From: Sulfitobacter geojensis
Lineage (GTDB): Bacteria; Pseudomonadota; Alphaproteobacteria; Rhodobacterales; Rhodobacteraceae
Direction: 5' to 3'
Length of the DNA: 64,000 nt
Assembly: GCF_000622325.1 (NCBI RefSeq)
Contig: NZ_JASE01000003.1
Coordinates: forward strand, 62,001-126,000
The position numbers and the translations under genes are program-made. Shown one piece after another: positions 16,923-25,616 of the stretch. Position 1 is the first letter of the stretch; each line of letters starts with the position of its first letter. Under the pieces are notes generated by a model. It was not told the origin of the DNA. It worked only from the letters and a program-made list of their open reading frames with translations, and did no database searches.

Positions 16923-17483
16923 TTGACCAAAAGCCCGCGAAAATCTGTTTCGATGCCATTGGGGATCGTGATCCGTAAGGTACCCGGCGTGACGCGCTGG
17001 GTTTCACACGTTTGGCAGGCCGTTGCCGTCTTGCCCGGTGCGGGCAATGCCGCGTGGAAAGAACTGCGCCGTGACGGCGAAACCGTCGAGTATCACGCCG
17101 CGACCCTGCCGCTCGAACTTTTTCGCACCGACACCGAAGCCTATTTGCACGGGCTATCCGCCAAGGTTCCAGCAATCTATGTGGTCATGCGTGAAACCGG
17201 CGGGGCACATCCGCTTGAGTTGGTTCTCGCTACGGCTTCCCCTTACGAGGCGCAGGATTACGCCGACACGGGCGAGGAACTGGTCGAAAAAGTGCCGATG
17301 CCCGAAGGGCTGATTGCGTGGATACGTGATTTTGTCGAGCTGCATCACGAGGATGAGGTGTTCATCAAACGCCGCCGTGACAAATCCCGTGTGGACAAAC
17401 AGGAAGACGGTATCGGCGACGCCCGTATCCGCCAGACATCCGACGTTTACCGTGCGCCTTCAAGCAAGGAGATCGTGCATTGA
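16923..17483 (+). CDS. DUF3305 protein, formate dehydrogenase accessory
   Basis: A 186-residue protein. I chose the TTG at 16923 because GGAGG lies 4 nt upstream; a longer frame exists but has no ribosome-binding site, and an internal ATG (16953) begins the conserved MPLGIVIRKVPGVTRWVSHV. That segment, with VWQAVAVLPGAG and VYVVMR-like strands, identifies DUF3305. The family is encoded at the head of alphaproteobacterial formate dehydrogenase operons; its biochemical role is not established. Its stop overlaps the DUF3306 start (TTGA). Confidence 0.85.
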   Translation: MTKSPRKSVSMPLGIVIRKVPGVTRWVSHVWQAVAVLPGAGNAAWKELRRDGETVEYHAATLPLELFRTDTEAYLHGLSAKVPAIYVVMRETGGAHPLELVLATASPYEAQDYADTGEELVEKVPMPEGLIAWIRDFVELHHEDEVFIKRRRDKSRVDKQEDGIGDARIRQTSDVYRAPSSKEIVH

Positions 17484-18073
17484 GCGGCCGTGTTGATTTC
17501 TGGGCAAGGCGCAAAGCCGGCGTGCAGGCCGAAGAACAGGCCGCGCAAGCCGCTTTGGAACAGCAAGCCGTGCAAGAACAGCAGGCTGCTTTGGATGAAA
17601 AATCCGATGCGGAAATTTTGGCCGACCTCAATTTACCCGATCCCGATCTGCTTACGGCGGGGGATGATTTTTCGGCCTTCATGGCCAAAGCCGTCCCCGA
17701 CCGGATCCGCCGGCGTGCCTTGCGCGTGCTTTGGCGGTCAAATCCGGTTTTGGCGAATGTCGATTCACTGGTTGATTACGGCGAGGATTTCACCGATTCC
17801 GCAATGGTCGTGGAGAACATGCAAACCGCCTATCAGGTTGGTAAAGGCATGTTGAAACACATAGAGGAAATGACCCGACAGGCCGAAGAGCGTGAAAATC
17901 CGCCAGAGGTGATTGAAGAAGATCCAGAAGAAGACGCAGTGTTGGCCGACACCGCCATAGACGTCGAAGAACCTGTTGCGTATGTCGAAACTCAGCAGGC
18001 CGAGGCGGACGAACCGGTGATCGCCCCCAGCCCGCGCCGGATGAAATTCACAATCGAGGAGAGCGCCGCGTGA
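17480..18073 (+). CDS. DUF3306 protein, formate dehydrogenase accessory
   Basis: A 197-residue acidic protein from a TTG start with AAGGAG 8 nt upstream. The opening SGRVDFWARRKAGV is the hallmark of DUF3306. Next come a Gln/Ala-rich coiled-coil stretch (about 15-45), a core around FSAFMAKAVPDRIRRRALRVLWR, and a very acidic C-terminal tail. It always accompanies DUF3305 and formate dehydrogenase. Function is not known; a scaffold or chaperone is plausible. It is coupled to both neighbours by overlapping start and stop codons. Confidence 0.87.
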   Translation: MSGRVDFWARRKAGVQAEEQAAQAALEQQAVQEQQAALDEKSDAEILADLNLPDPDLLTAGDDFSAFMAKAVPDRIRRRALRVLWRSNPVLANVDSLVDYGEDFTDSAMVVENMQTAYQVGKGMLKHIEEMTRQAEERENPPEVIEEDPEEDAVLADTAIDVEEPVAYVETQQAEADEPVIAPSPRRMKFTIEESAA

Positions 18074-18675
18074 ACGCCGCCGAAGACATCAAAATCCCAT
18101 CCGAGGACCGTTTGCGCGCTGATCTGTATAACTTCATCGGGCTGATGCTGTCGGGACCACCCGGACAGATGCTACTTGATCAATGCGCGGCCCTGTCAGG
18201 CGATGACAGCGACCTCGGCAAAGCCATCGGCAGTTTGTCGCGGGTTGCGCGCGTTTCCAAACCCAAAAAGGTCGAAAGCGAATTCAACGCTTTGTTTGTC
18301 GGCTTGGGGCGCGGTGAATTGCTGCCTTACGCCAGCTATTATCTGACCGGTTTCCTTAACGAAAAACCGCTCGCGACCCTGCGCACCGATATGTCGACAC
18401 GCGGGATGACCCGATCGCCCAATGTCTATGAACCAGAAGACAACATCGCGTCTTTGATGGAAATGATGGGCGGGATGATCGTGGGTCGCTTTACCACGCC
18501 GGCCGATCTGGCCGACCAGAAAGTGTTCTTTAACCGCCATATCGCGCCTTGGGCCGGACATTTCTTTTCCGATCTCGAAGCCGCGAAAAACTCGGTTCTT
18601 TACGCGTCGATTGGCAGCGTCGGGCGGGCGTTCATGGAGATCGAGCGCGAAGCATTCAGAATGACAGCGGCCTGA
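18070..18675 (+). CDS. TorD/DmsD-family chaperone for formate dehydrogenase
   Basis: A 201-residue helical protein from a GTG that overlaps the DUF3306 stop (GTGA). The motifs LYNFIGLMLSGPPG, EFNALFVGLGRGELLPYASYYLTGFL and the later NVYEPEDNIASLMEMMGGM (E-P-x-D-H/N-I-xx-xLE pattern) mark the TorD family. These chaperones bind the Tat signal of a molybdo/tungsto-enzyme and hold export until the cofactor is inserted. The client here is most likely FdhA, encoded 360 bp downstream, and possibly the small Tat protein between them. Confidence 0.88.
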   Translation: MNAAEDIKIPSEDRLRADLYNFIGLMLSGPPGQMLLDQCAALSGDDSDLGKAIGSLSRVARVSKPKKVESEFNALFVGLGRGELLPYASYYLTGFLNEKPLATLRTDMSTRGMTRSPNVYEPEDNIASLMEMMGGMIVGRFTTPADLADQKVFFNRHIAPWAGHFFSDLEAAKNSVLYASIGSVGRAFMEIEREAFRMTAA

Positions 18676-18733
18676 TCGGGGCCGCGTTTAACCGGCGGGG
18701 ATGCCCGCCACCACAAGGGAGGGAGACATCCCC

Positions 18734-18925
18734 ATGACCAAGAAGACCGAAGACGGCGCAAGCCGGCGCGATTTTCTAAAATTTGCCGGTACTGCGGCAC
18801 CTGCTGCGGCTGTGGCGCTAACCGCAGGCACATCAGCGGCAGAGGCCAAACCGGCCGACCTGACATCGGAAAAGATGCAAGACACGGCGCACACCCGCGC
18901 CTACCTCGACAGCGCCCGCTTCTAG
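18734..18925 (+). CDS. Formate dehydrogenase region Tat-signal small protein
   Basis: A 63-residue protein from the ATG at 18734, preceded by GGGAGGGAG. The N-terminus SRRDFLKFAGTAAPAAAVAL is a near-ideal twin-arginine signal (S-R-R-x-F-L-K). After the Ala-rich core only about 25 residues remain (LTSEKMQDTAHTRAYLDSARF). This matches the small "formate dehydrogenase region TAT target" family. It may be a structural subunit or maturation factor. It lies between the TorD chaperone and FdhA. Confidence 0.83.
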   Translation: MTKKTEDGASRRDFLKFAGTAAPAAAVALTAGTSAAEAKPADLTSEKMQDTAHTRAYLDSARF

Positions 18926-18995
18926 GACGCTGTTTTACGATCCAAGGACGACTGGTTGCGTGACGCCCGACTGTCCGAGGCCCCAATATTAACCA

Positions 18996-19028
18996 AGCAA
19001 GCAAGGGCAATGCCCGAGCAAGCAAGGG
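18996..19028 (+). repeat. Direct repeat and hairpin in the fdhA leader
   Basis: AGCAAGCAAGGG occurs at 18996-19007 and again at 19017-19028, 21 bp apart. Between them GGGCAATGCCC (19005-19015) can fold into a small hairpin. The second repeat copy contains the AAGGGAG ribosome-binding site of fdhA, so folding could affect initiation. The arrangement is plain in the sequence; any regulatory use is inference. Confidence 0.6.
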
Positions 19029-19037
19029 AGAACGAAA

Positions 19038-22000
19038 ATGCTTAGGAAAAAGACCAACGGGGTTGCGCGACGCCCCCAGCGGACCGGCATCCTGTCTGAC
19101 ATCGCTGAAAAATCTGTGGACCGCCGTGCGTTTCTGCGCGGATCCGGTCTGGCCATCGGGGGGCTTGCCGCGATTTCGGCAACTGCCGGTTCGGTCACAC
19201 AGGCCAACGCCGCCACCGCCGTAAACGGTGCGGTTGAAACCATCAAATCCGTTTGTACCCACTGTTCGGTCGGATGTACCGTCATCGCCGAGGTCGCCAA
19301 TGGCGTCTGGACGGGGCAGGAACCCGGCTGGGACAGCCCGTTCAACCTTGGCGCGCATTGCGCGAAAGGCGCCGCAGTCCGCGAACACGCCCACGGCGAA
19401 CGCCGTCTTAAGTACCCGATGAAAAAAGAAGGCGGCGAGTGGAAGCGCATTTCATGGGATCAGGCGATCAACGAGATCGGCGATGGTATGATGGACATCC
19501 GTGAAGAAAGCGGACCGGACTCTGTCTACTGGCTCGGTTCGGCCAAGCATAATAACGAACAGGCCTATCTGTTCCGCAAGTTCGCCGCTTATTGGGGCAC
19601 GAACAACGTCGATCATCAGGCGCGTATTTGTCACTCCACTACTGTGGCTGGTGTGGCGAACACATGGGGCTACGGCGCCATGACCAACAGTTACAACGAC
19701 ATCCACAATTCCAAAGCGATCTTTATCATCGGCGGCAACCCTGCCGAGGCGCACCCTGTTTCCCTGCTGCACCTGCTGAAAGCCAAGGAACAGAACAACG
19801 CGCCCGTGATCGTTTGTGATCCGCGCTTCACCCGCACGGCGGCCCATGCTGATGAGTATGTGCGTTTCCGTCCCGGCACCGATGTGGCGCTGGTCTGGGG
19901 TATTCTGTGGCACATCTTTGAAAACGGTTGGGAGGACAAGGAATTCATCCGCACCCGTGTTTGGGGCATGGACCAGATTCAGGACGAAGTGGCCAAATGG
20001 ACCCCTGAAGAAGTCGAGCGCGTCACCGGCGCGCCGGGTGAACAGCTGCGTCGCGTTGCACGCACCTTGGCCAATAACCGCCCCGGCACTGTAATCTGGT
20101 GCATGGGTGGCACGCAGCACACCAACGGCAACAACAACACCCGCGCGTATTGCATTCTCCAGCTGGCGCTTGGCAACATGGGCACCGAAGGCGGCGGCAC
20201 AAACATCTTCCGTGGCCACGATAACGTTCAAGGGGCGACCGATCTGGGCGTTCTGTCCCACACATTGCCGGGTTATTACGGTCTGTCCGCAGGCGCATGG
20301 GCACATTGGGGCCGCGTTTGGGGTGAAGACAGCGATTGGCTGAAGAACCAGTTCGCAATGACCAAAGGTGCCGACGGCAAGGACAAGTCACTGCAAAACC
20401 TTACGGGTATTCCCGTGTCGCGCTGGATTGACGGCGTGCTTGAAGACCCTGACAACATGGACAACCCCGACAAGGTACGGGCTATGGTGCTGTGGGGGCA
20501 TGCGCCGAATTCGCAGACCCGCCAGAAGGAAATGAAAACAGCAATGGAAAAGCTGGATATGCTGGTCGTGATCGACCCCTATCCAACAGTATCTGCCGTT
20601 CTGCATGACCGCACCGACGGCGTTTACCTGCTGCCAGCTTGTACCCAGTTTGAAACGCGTGGTTCTGTCACCGCATCAAACCGGTCGCTTCAGTGGCGTG
20701 ACAAGGTGGTTGATCCCCTGTTCGAAAGCCTGCCGGACGAGGTTATTATCGCCAAGTTCGCCAATAAATTCGGCTGGGCGGATCGCTTGTTCCGCAACAT
20801 CGAAATGGACGATTCCGAAACGCCGAACGTTGAAAGCATCACGCGTGAGTTCAACAAGGGCATGTGGACGGTCGGCTATACGGGTCAAAGCCCCGAGCGG
20901 ATCAAGAAACACATGGCGAACCAGCATACCTTTGACCGCACCACTTTGCAGGCCGTTGGCGGCCCTGCAGATGGCGATTACTACGGCATGCCATGGCCCT
21001 GCTGGGGCACACCAGAGATGAACCACCCCGGTACGCCGAACCTTTATGACATGTCCAAACGTGTCTCCGAAGGTGGTCTGACCTTCCGCGCCCGCTTTGG
21101 TGTGGAACGTGACGGTGACAACCTGCTCGCCGAAGGGGTCTACAGCAAGGACAGTGATATTCAGGACGGCTATCCCGAATTCACCTTCCAGATGCTGGTT
21201 GATCTGGGTTGGGACAGCGAATTGACCGACGCCGAACGCCGCTCGATTGCAAAAGTCGCCGGTGTTTCGCTTGGCGACGTCAAGGAAGGCGATGTTGGCA
21301 ATGCGGATGATGGCGAAGAAGCGACCGATACAGCCGCGGCCAGCGGCCTGACCAAACCGTCGGGCGAACAGGGTGCGGATGAGGAAGTCGGCGAACAGTC
21401 GATGTCGCCGTTCCCGTCGGACTTCAACGAAAAGGCCAGCAAAATCAACTGGAAGACCGACCTTTCCGGCGGCATCCAGCGGGTTGCGATCGCCCACGAA
21501 TGTGCGCCCTTCGGGAACGCCAAGGCCCGTGCCGTGGTCTGGACCTTCCCGGATCCGGTACCGGTTCACCGCGAGCCGCTTTACACCAACCGCCGTGATC
21601 TGGTTGAGGATTACCCGACATATGAGGATCGCAAATTCTATCGCCTTCCGACCATGTATGCCTCGATCCAGAAACAGGACTTCAGCAAGGATTACCCGAT
21701 TATCCTGACCTCCGGTCGTCTGGTTGAATACGAAGGGGGGGGTGACGAAAGTCGTTCCAACCCTTGGCTCGCAGAACTTCAGCAAGACATGTTTGTCGAA
21801 ATCAACACACGGGACGCCAACAATCTGGGTGTTCGTGATGGCAAACAGGTCTGGGTCGAAGGCCCCGAAGGCGGCAAGGTCAAAGTCATGGCCATGGTCA
21901 CCGAACGGGTTGGCGAGGGCGTCGCCTTTATGCCGTTCCACTTTGGCGGCCATTTGGAAGGCGAGGACTTGCGCAGCAAGTACCCCGACGGTGCCGACCC

Positions 22001-22106
22001 CTATGTTCTGGGTGAAAGTACAAACACCGCACAGACCTACGGTTATGACTCGGTCACGCAAATGCAGGAGACGAAATGTACTCTCTGCAAGATTTCAGCA
22101 GCATAA
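19038..22106 (+). CDS. fdhA: Formate dehydrogenase catalytic subunit (bis-MGD, Cys type)
   Basis: A 1022-residue member of the DMSO-reductase superfamily that oxidises formate to CO2 in the periplasm. A Tat signal is present (VDRRAFLRGSGLAIGG, residues 28-43). The [4Fe-4S] ligands are Cys73, Cys76, Cys80 and Cys108 (CTHCSVGC...HCAKG). The active-site metal ligand is Cys198 in RICHSTTVAG, where selenoenzymes have Sec. NPAEAHPVSLLHLL and DPRFTRTAAHAD are pterin-binding segments. An acidic insertion lies at about 755-795. GGGAG is 8 nt upstream of the ATG. FdhB and FdhG follow, giving a membrane-bound respiratory enzyme. Mo or W could be the metal; the adjacent tungstate-type transporter favours W. 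Confidence 0.95.
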   Translation: MLRKKTNGVARRPQRTGILSDIAEKSVDRRAFLRGSGLAIGGLAAISATAGSVTQANAATAVNGAVETIKSVCTHCSVGCTVIAEVANGVWTGQEPGWDSPFNLGAHCAKGAAVREHAHGERRLKYPMKKEGGEWKRISWDQAINEIGDGMMDIREESGPDSVYWLGSAKHNNEQAYLFRKFAAYWGTNNVDHQARICHSTTVAGVANTWGYGAMTNSYNDIHNSKAIFIIGGNPAEAHPVSLLHLLKAKEQNNAPVIVCDPRFTRTAAHADEYVRFRPGTDVALVWGILWHIFENGWEDKEFIRTRVWGMDQIQDEVAKWTPEEVERVTGAPGEQLRRVARTLANNRPGTVIWCMGGTQHTNGNNNTRAYCILQLALGNMGTEGGGTNIFRGHDNVQGATDLGVLSHTLPGYYGLSAGAWAHWGRVWGEDSDWLKNQFAMTKGADGKDKSLQNLTGIPVSRWIDGVLEDPDNMDNPDKVRAMVLWGHAPNSQTRQKEMKTAMEKLDMLVVIDPYPTVSAVLHDRTDGVYLLPACTQFETRGSVTASNRSLQWRDKVVDPLFESLPDEVIIAKFANKFGWADRLFRNIEMDDSETPNVESITREFNKGMWTVGYTGQSPERIKKHMANQHTFDRTTLQAVGGPADGDYYGMPWPCWGTPEMNHPGTPNLYDMSKRVSEGGLTFRARFGVERDGDNLLAEGVYSKDSDIQDGYPEFTFQMLVDLGWDSELTDAERRSIAKVAGVSLGDVKEGDVGNADDGEEATDTAAASGLTKPSGEQGADEEVGEQSMSPFPSDFNEKASKINWKTDLSGGIQRVAIAHECAPFGNAKARAVVWTFPDPVPVHREPLYTNRRDLVEDYPTYEDRKFYRLPTMYASIQKQDFSKDYPIILTSGRLVEYEGGGDESRSNPWLAELQQDMFVEINTRDANNLGVRDGKQVWVEGPEGGKVKVMAMVTERVGEGVAFMPFHFGGHLEGEDLRSKYPDGADPYVLGESTNTAQTYGYDSVTQMQETKCTLCKISAA

Positions 22107-22118
22107 GGAGACCAACCA

Positions 22119-22712
22119 ATGGCAAGAGCAAAGTTTCTCGTCGACGCCGAACGCTGCATTGAATGCAACGCCTGCGTCACAGCCTGTAAAAACGAACACG
22201 AGGTGCCGTGGGGCATCAACCGGCGCAAGGTCGTTACGATCAATGACGGCAAGCCGGGCGAACGCTCCATCTCGGTCGCGTGTATGCATTGTTCGGATGC
22301 CCCTTGTATGGCGGTCTGTCCGGTCGATTGTTTCTACCAGAACGAAGAAGGCGTGGTGCTCCACTCCAAAGACCTCTGCATCGGTTGCGGTTATTGTTTC
22401 TACGCGTGCCCCTTCGGCGCGCCACAATACCCGCAGGCTGGCAACTTCGGATCCCGCGGCAAGATGGACAAATGTACCTTCTGCGCCGGTGGCCCCGAGG
22501 AAAACCACTCCTCCGCCGAGTTCGCCAAATACGGACGCAACCGGATCGCCGAAGGCAAACTGCCGATCTGCGCCGAGATGTGTTCGACCAAGGCACTGTT
22601 GGCTGGCGATGGTGACGTCGTGTCCGGCATCTACCGCGAACGTGTCGTTGCACGCGGGTTTGGATCAGGCGCATGGGGCTGGGGCACAGCTTACGAACAA
22701 AAAGGCGGTTGA
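22119..22712 (+). CDS. fdhB: Formate dehydrogenase iron-sulfur subunit
   Basis: A 197-residue ferredoxin-type subunit passing electrons from FdhA to the cytochrome b subunit. Four cysteine groups are clear: CIECNACVTACKNEHE, CMHCSDAPCMAVCP, CIGCGYCFYACPFGAPQ and CTFCAGG...C, enough for four [4Fe-4S] clusters. It has no signal peptide or C-terminal membrane anchor and is presumably exported with FdhA. GGAG lies 8 nt before the ATG and 12 bp separate it from fdhA. It corresponds to the FDH3 beta-subunit type. Confidence 0.95.
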   Translation: MARAKFLVDAERCIECNACVTACKNEHEVPWGINRRKVVTINDGKPGERSISVACMHCSDAPCMAVCPVDCFYQNEEGVVLHSKDLCIGCGYCFYACPFGAPQYPQAGNFGSRGKMDKCTFCAGGPEENHSSAEFAKYGRNRIAEGKLPICAEMCSTKALLAGDGDVVSGIYRERVVARGFGSGAWGWGTAYEQKGG

Positions 22713-22739
22713 TGCCCCCCGTCTGAATATGTGAACACC

Positions 22740-22768
22740 AAAGGGCGGTCCAACGGGTCGCCCTTTTC
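22740..22768 (+). terminator. Candidate attenuating terminator between fdhB and fdhG
   Basis: AAAGGGCG (22740-22747) pairs perfectly with CGCCCTTT (22759-22766) around an 11-base loop and is followed by T and C residues. The T-run is short, so it may act as a partial terminator or an mRNA-stabilising hairpin that sets lower expression of fdhG relative to fdhAB. Confidence 0.55.
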
Positions 22769-22793
22769 GACACACACCCATTGAGGATCTGAC

Positions 22794-23990
22794 ATGTTGC
22801 GCGCCCTGATCGCTTTGATGCTGACCCTGTCTTTCATATCGACCGCACACGCCCAAGACGCCGCGACACCTGATCGCAGCGCGACGGGTGGTGCACAGAC
22901 CCTTGATGATATTCTGGCCCGCCAGCGGGGCGAGGACGTGGACAACAGTTTCCGCAGTCAGGCCACCGGTGACCCGGACAGCGCTGCAGGCATGGCGGAC
23001 CAGCTTGGCACATTGGGCGGCGCGTCCGATCCCGAACTCTGGCGTGCCCTGCGCTTTGGTACGGCCGATGTCACCGCATCGAACAATGGCCCCGCCGCAA
23101 CCGTACTGGTGCAGGACGGCGGGATGAAATGGCTGCAATTCCGGCAGGGTCCGCTGGCAACCTATGGGGCATACCTGTTGATCGGCACGCTTGTGCTGCT
23201 GGCGGTGTTCTATCTGATCCGCGGACGCATCAAGATAGACGGCGAGAAAACCGGTCGCACACTTCTGCGGTTCAAAATGATTGAACGTTTTGGTCACTGG
23301 TTGCTCGCGGGGTCATTTCTGCTGCTGGGGCTTACCGGTCTGATTTCCCTGTTCGGCCGTAAGGTACTGATCCCCGCATTCGGTCACGAGGCATTCGCCT
23401 TTCTCGCTGTGGGGTCCAAATGGGTGCACAACAACGTGTCCTGGGCATTCATGCTGGGGCTCGTCATGATTTTTATCATGTGGGTCATCCACAATCTGCC
23501 TGACCGGACCGACATCAACTGGCTGCTGAAAGGCGGCGGAATCTTTTCCAAGGGGCATCCGCCCGCCAAAAAATTCAATGCGGGTCAAAAACTGATCTTC
23601 TGGTCCGTTATCGTGCTGGGAACTTCGATCTCTGTTTCGGGTCTCGCGCTTCTGTTTCCCTTCGAAATCAATATGTTCGCGGCCACCTTTGCCAAGCTGA
23701 ACGCTTTCGGCATATCCGGTGCCTTAGGTCTGGGCGAATTGCGCGAAACCCTCGCCCCGCACGAAGAAATGCAATACGCACAGCTGTGGCACGCGATTGT
23801 CAGTTTCGTGCTGATGGCAATTATTTTTGCGCATATCTATATCGGCACCGTCGGGATGGAAGGTGCCGCTGACGCAATGACCAGCGGCGAAGTCGAAGAA
23901 CAATGGGCCCGCGAACACCATTCCATCTGGGCAGACGAAGTTACGGCACACGACGAAACACAGCGCGCAAACGCGACACCGGCGCAATAG
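22794..23990 (+). CDS. fdhG: Formate dehydrogenase cytochrome b subunit (gamma)
   Basis: A 398-residue integral membrane subunit that takes electrons from FdhB to the quinone pool. A signal peptide (MLRALIALMLTLSFISTAHAQ) is followed by a long extracytoplasmic stretch to about residue 110, typical of alphaproteobacterial versions. About five hydrophobic segments follow: YLLIGTLVLLAVFYLI, LLAGSFLLLGLTGLI, FMLGLVMIFIMWV, FWSVIVLGTSISVSGL and IVSFVLMAIIFAHIYI. Likely heme-b ligands include the His of RFGHWLLAG and of FAHIYIGTVGMEGA. GAGGA lies 7 nt before the ATG. Confidence 0.93.
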   Translation: MLRALIALMLTLSFISTAHAQDAATPDRSATGGAQTLDDILARQRGEDVDNSFRSQATGDPDSAAGMADQLGTLGGASDPELWRALRFGTADVTASNNGPAATVLVQDGGMKWLQFRQGPLATYGAYLLIGTLVLLAVFYLIRGRIKIDGEKTGRTLLRFKMIERFGHWLLAGSFLLLGLTGLISLFGRKVLIPAFGHEAFAFLAVGSKWVHNNVSWAFMLGLVMIFIMWVIHNLPDRTDINWLLKGGGIFSKGHPPAKKFNAGQKLIFWSVIVLGTSISVSGLALLFPFEINMFAATFAKLNAFGISGALGLGELRETLAPHEEMQYAQLWHAIVSFVLMAIIFAHIYIGTVGMEGAADAMTSGEVEEQWAREHHSIWADEVTAHDETQRANATPAQ

Positions 23991-24042
23991 TCATGCGCAC
24001 CCGCAGATCGACACCTTTTAGCGGTGCAAGGAGAAAACAAAG

Positions 24043-24171
24043 ATGAAAGCCATGCTGCTCGCATTTCTGGCCGTTGCCGTCATTGCTGTCGGGGCGAACA
24101 CCGTGCTTGAACAGGCCGGTTTCTCAAGTCAGGATCGCACGGCAGGCCCTACCGTTCGTCTTGGCAACTGA
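24043..24171 (+). CDS. 42-residue membrane-anchored or secreted peptide after fdhG
   Basis: Read directly from the sequence: ATG at 24043 with GGAG 10 nt upstream, TGA at 24169-24171. The first 22 residues (MKAMLLAFLAVAVIAVGANT) form one hydrophobic segment, followed by LEQAGFSSQDRTAGPTVRLGN. It is co-directional between fdhG and the transporter genes. It is probably a small accessory peptide of the enzyme or transporter. The good ribosome-binding site and codon use support it; homology could not be tested. Confidence 0.65.
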   Translation: MKAMLLAFLAVAVIAVGANTVLEQAGFSSQDRTAGPTVRLGN

Positions 24172-24201
24172 ACTGCATAGGGCCGGCTAGGACATCCTGC
24201 A

Positions 24202-24906
24202 ATGAACGATATCTGGGCCGGACTTCAGGCGGCATTCCGGCTGATCCTCACGCTTGATGCCGACCTTGTTGAAATCACCCTGTTGTCACTGCGCGTCAGT
24301 CTTTCGGCCCTTGTTGTCGCTTCCCTGATCGCCTTGCCATTTGGCACCTGGTTGGCCATTCGCCGTTTCAGGTATCGCCGCGCCGCCATCGCCACATTGA
24401 ATGCGCTGATGGGGCTGCCGCCTGTTGTTGTCGGGCTGATCGTGTATCTGCTGCTGTCCCGCTCTGGTCCTTTCGGGGTGCTGGGGCTTTTGTTCACCCC
24501 GACCGCAATGATCATCGCGCAGGTCATCATCATCACACCGTTGATTGCATCGATCACCCATCAGGCGATGCGGGAACTTTGGGCGGAATACCACGACCTT
24601 TTGATTTCCCTGAACACCAGTAAACGCCAGCGGGTGATGACCCTGATCTGGGACGGCAGGCGTACCTTGATGACCGCAGCCCTTGCCGGATTTGGCCGCG
24701 CCATCGGCGAGGTCGGGGCGATTATGATCGTGGGCGGCAATATTGATCACGCCACACGCGTGCTGACAACCGCCATTGCACTTGAAACTGGCAAAGGTGA
24801 TTTTGCGCTCGCGCTGGGTTTGGGATTTGTGTTGATCGCACTGGCGTTGGTGGTGAACCTGACTATCCATGCCCTGTCACGCACGGAACGGGAGGGCACA
24901 TGGTAG
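24202..24906 (+). CDS. tupB: Tungstate-type ABC transporter permease
   Basis: A 234-residue permease with about five membrane segments (SLSALVVASLIALPFGTWL, GLPPVVVGLIVYLLL, TAMIIAQVIIITPLIASI, and a C-terminal ALALGLGFVLIALALVVNL). The EAA loop appears as GRRTLMTAALAGFGRAIGEVGAIMIVGG, characteristic of molybdate/tungstate permeases. The order permease-ATPase-binding protein and short length fit TupB. It starts 31 bp after the small peptide gene and its last codons overlap tupC, so it may be co-transcribed with the formate dehydrogenase genes. Confidence 0.85.
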   Translation: MNDIWAGLQAAFRLILTLDADLVEITLLSLRVSLSALVVASLIALPFGTWLAIRRFRYRRAAIATLNALMGLPPVVVGLIVYLLLSRSGPFGVLGLLFTPTAMIIAQVIIITPLIASITHQAMRELWAEYHDLLISLNTSKRQRVMTLIWDGRRTLMTAALAGFGRAIGEVGAIMIVGGNIDHATRVLTTAIALETGKGDFALALGLGFVLIALALVVNLTIHALSRTEREGTW

Positions 24907-25616
24907 ATCCGCAGATGTCCGTCCAGCTTGTCGATGTCGTCGTGAAGCGGCGCGGGAAAACCGTGCTGGGGCCGGTAAACCTTGACCTTGGCGCGGCCCG
25001 TTTCACGATCGTGATCGGCCCGAACGGTGCTGGGAAAACCACATTGCTCAAGGTGCTTCACGGCGTCGAACGGGTCTCAAGCGGGACGGCGCAGTGGTCG
25101 GTCCCCGATGAACAGGCGCGACAGGCCCAAGCCTATGTATTCCAAAGCCCTATCATGCTGCGTCGGTCGGTGCGCCAAAATCTGGCCTACCCGCTGCAAC
25201 TGCTTGGGATCGGCAAGGATGAAACTGCAGAGCGCGTTGCGACGTGGGCGCGCAACATCGGGCTTGAGGACATGCTGGACACGCCAGCCCCGCGATTGTC
25301 AGGCGGGGAAAAACAAAAACTGGCCTTGGGGCGCGCCCTGATCCGCCAACCCAAAGTTCTCTTCCTTGACGAGCCTTGCGCGAACCTTGACGGCCGTTCC
25401 ACCCGCGAGATCGAGGCGCTCTTGACAGTGGCAACCAAGGCGGGAACAAGGATTGTCATGACAACCCATAACATCGGACAGGCCATGCGTTTGTCCGAAA
25501 CGGTCATATTCCTGCTGAACGGTGCTGTGCACGAAAGCGGCCCCGCTTCAGAATTCTTTAACGCGCCCCGCACACCCGAGGCGCAAGCCTTTCTTAAAGG
25601 AGACATTGTCGAATGA
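24900..25616 (+). CDS. tupC: Tungstate-type ABC transporter ATPase
   Basis: A 238-residue ABC ATPase. Walker A is GPNGAGKTTLLK, the Q-loop is in AYVFQSPIMLRRSV, the signature LSGGEKQKLALGRAL and Walker B VLFLDEPCANLD, with the switch His in MTTHNIGQA. It lacks the C-terminal regulatory (TOBE) domain common in ModC, consistent with TupC. Its start overlaps tupB by 7 bp and its stop overlaps tupA by 4 bp, so it is tightly coupled. Confidence 0.87.
   Translation: MVDPQMSVQLVDVVVKRRGKTVLGPVNLDLGAARFTIVIGPNGAGKTTLLKVLHGVERVSSGTAQWSVPDEQARQAQAYVFQSPIMLRRSVRQNLAYPLQLLGIGKDETAERVATWARNIGLEDMLDTPAPRLSGGEKQKLALGRALIRQPKVLFLDEPCANLDGRSTREIEALLTVATKAGTRIVMTTHNIGQAMRLSETVIFLLNGAVHESGPASEFFNAPRTPEAQAFLKGDIVE

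Noticed and set aside
19626..19640. Selenocysteine at the fdhA active site
   Set aside because: The codon at residue 198 is TGT (Cys) and no in-frame TGA occurs, so no recoding is needed.
20676..22061. A 461-codon open frame antisense to fdhA
   Set aside because: Shadow of the fdhA reading frame; no family features.
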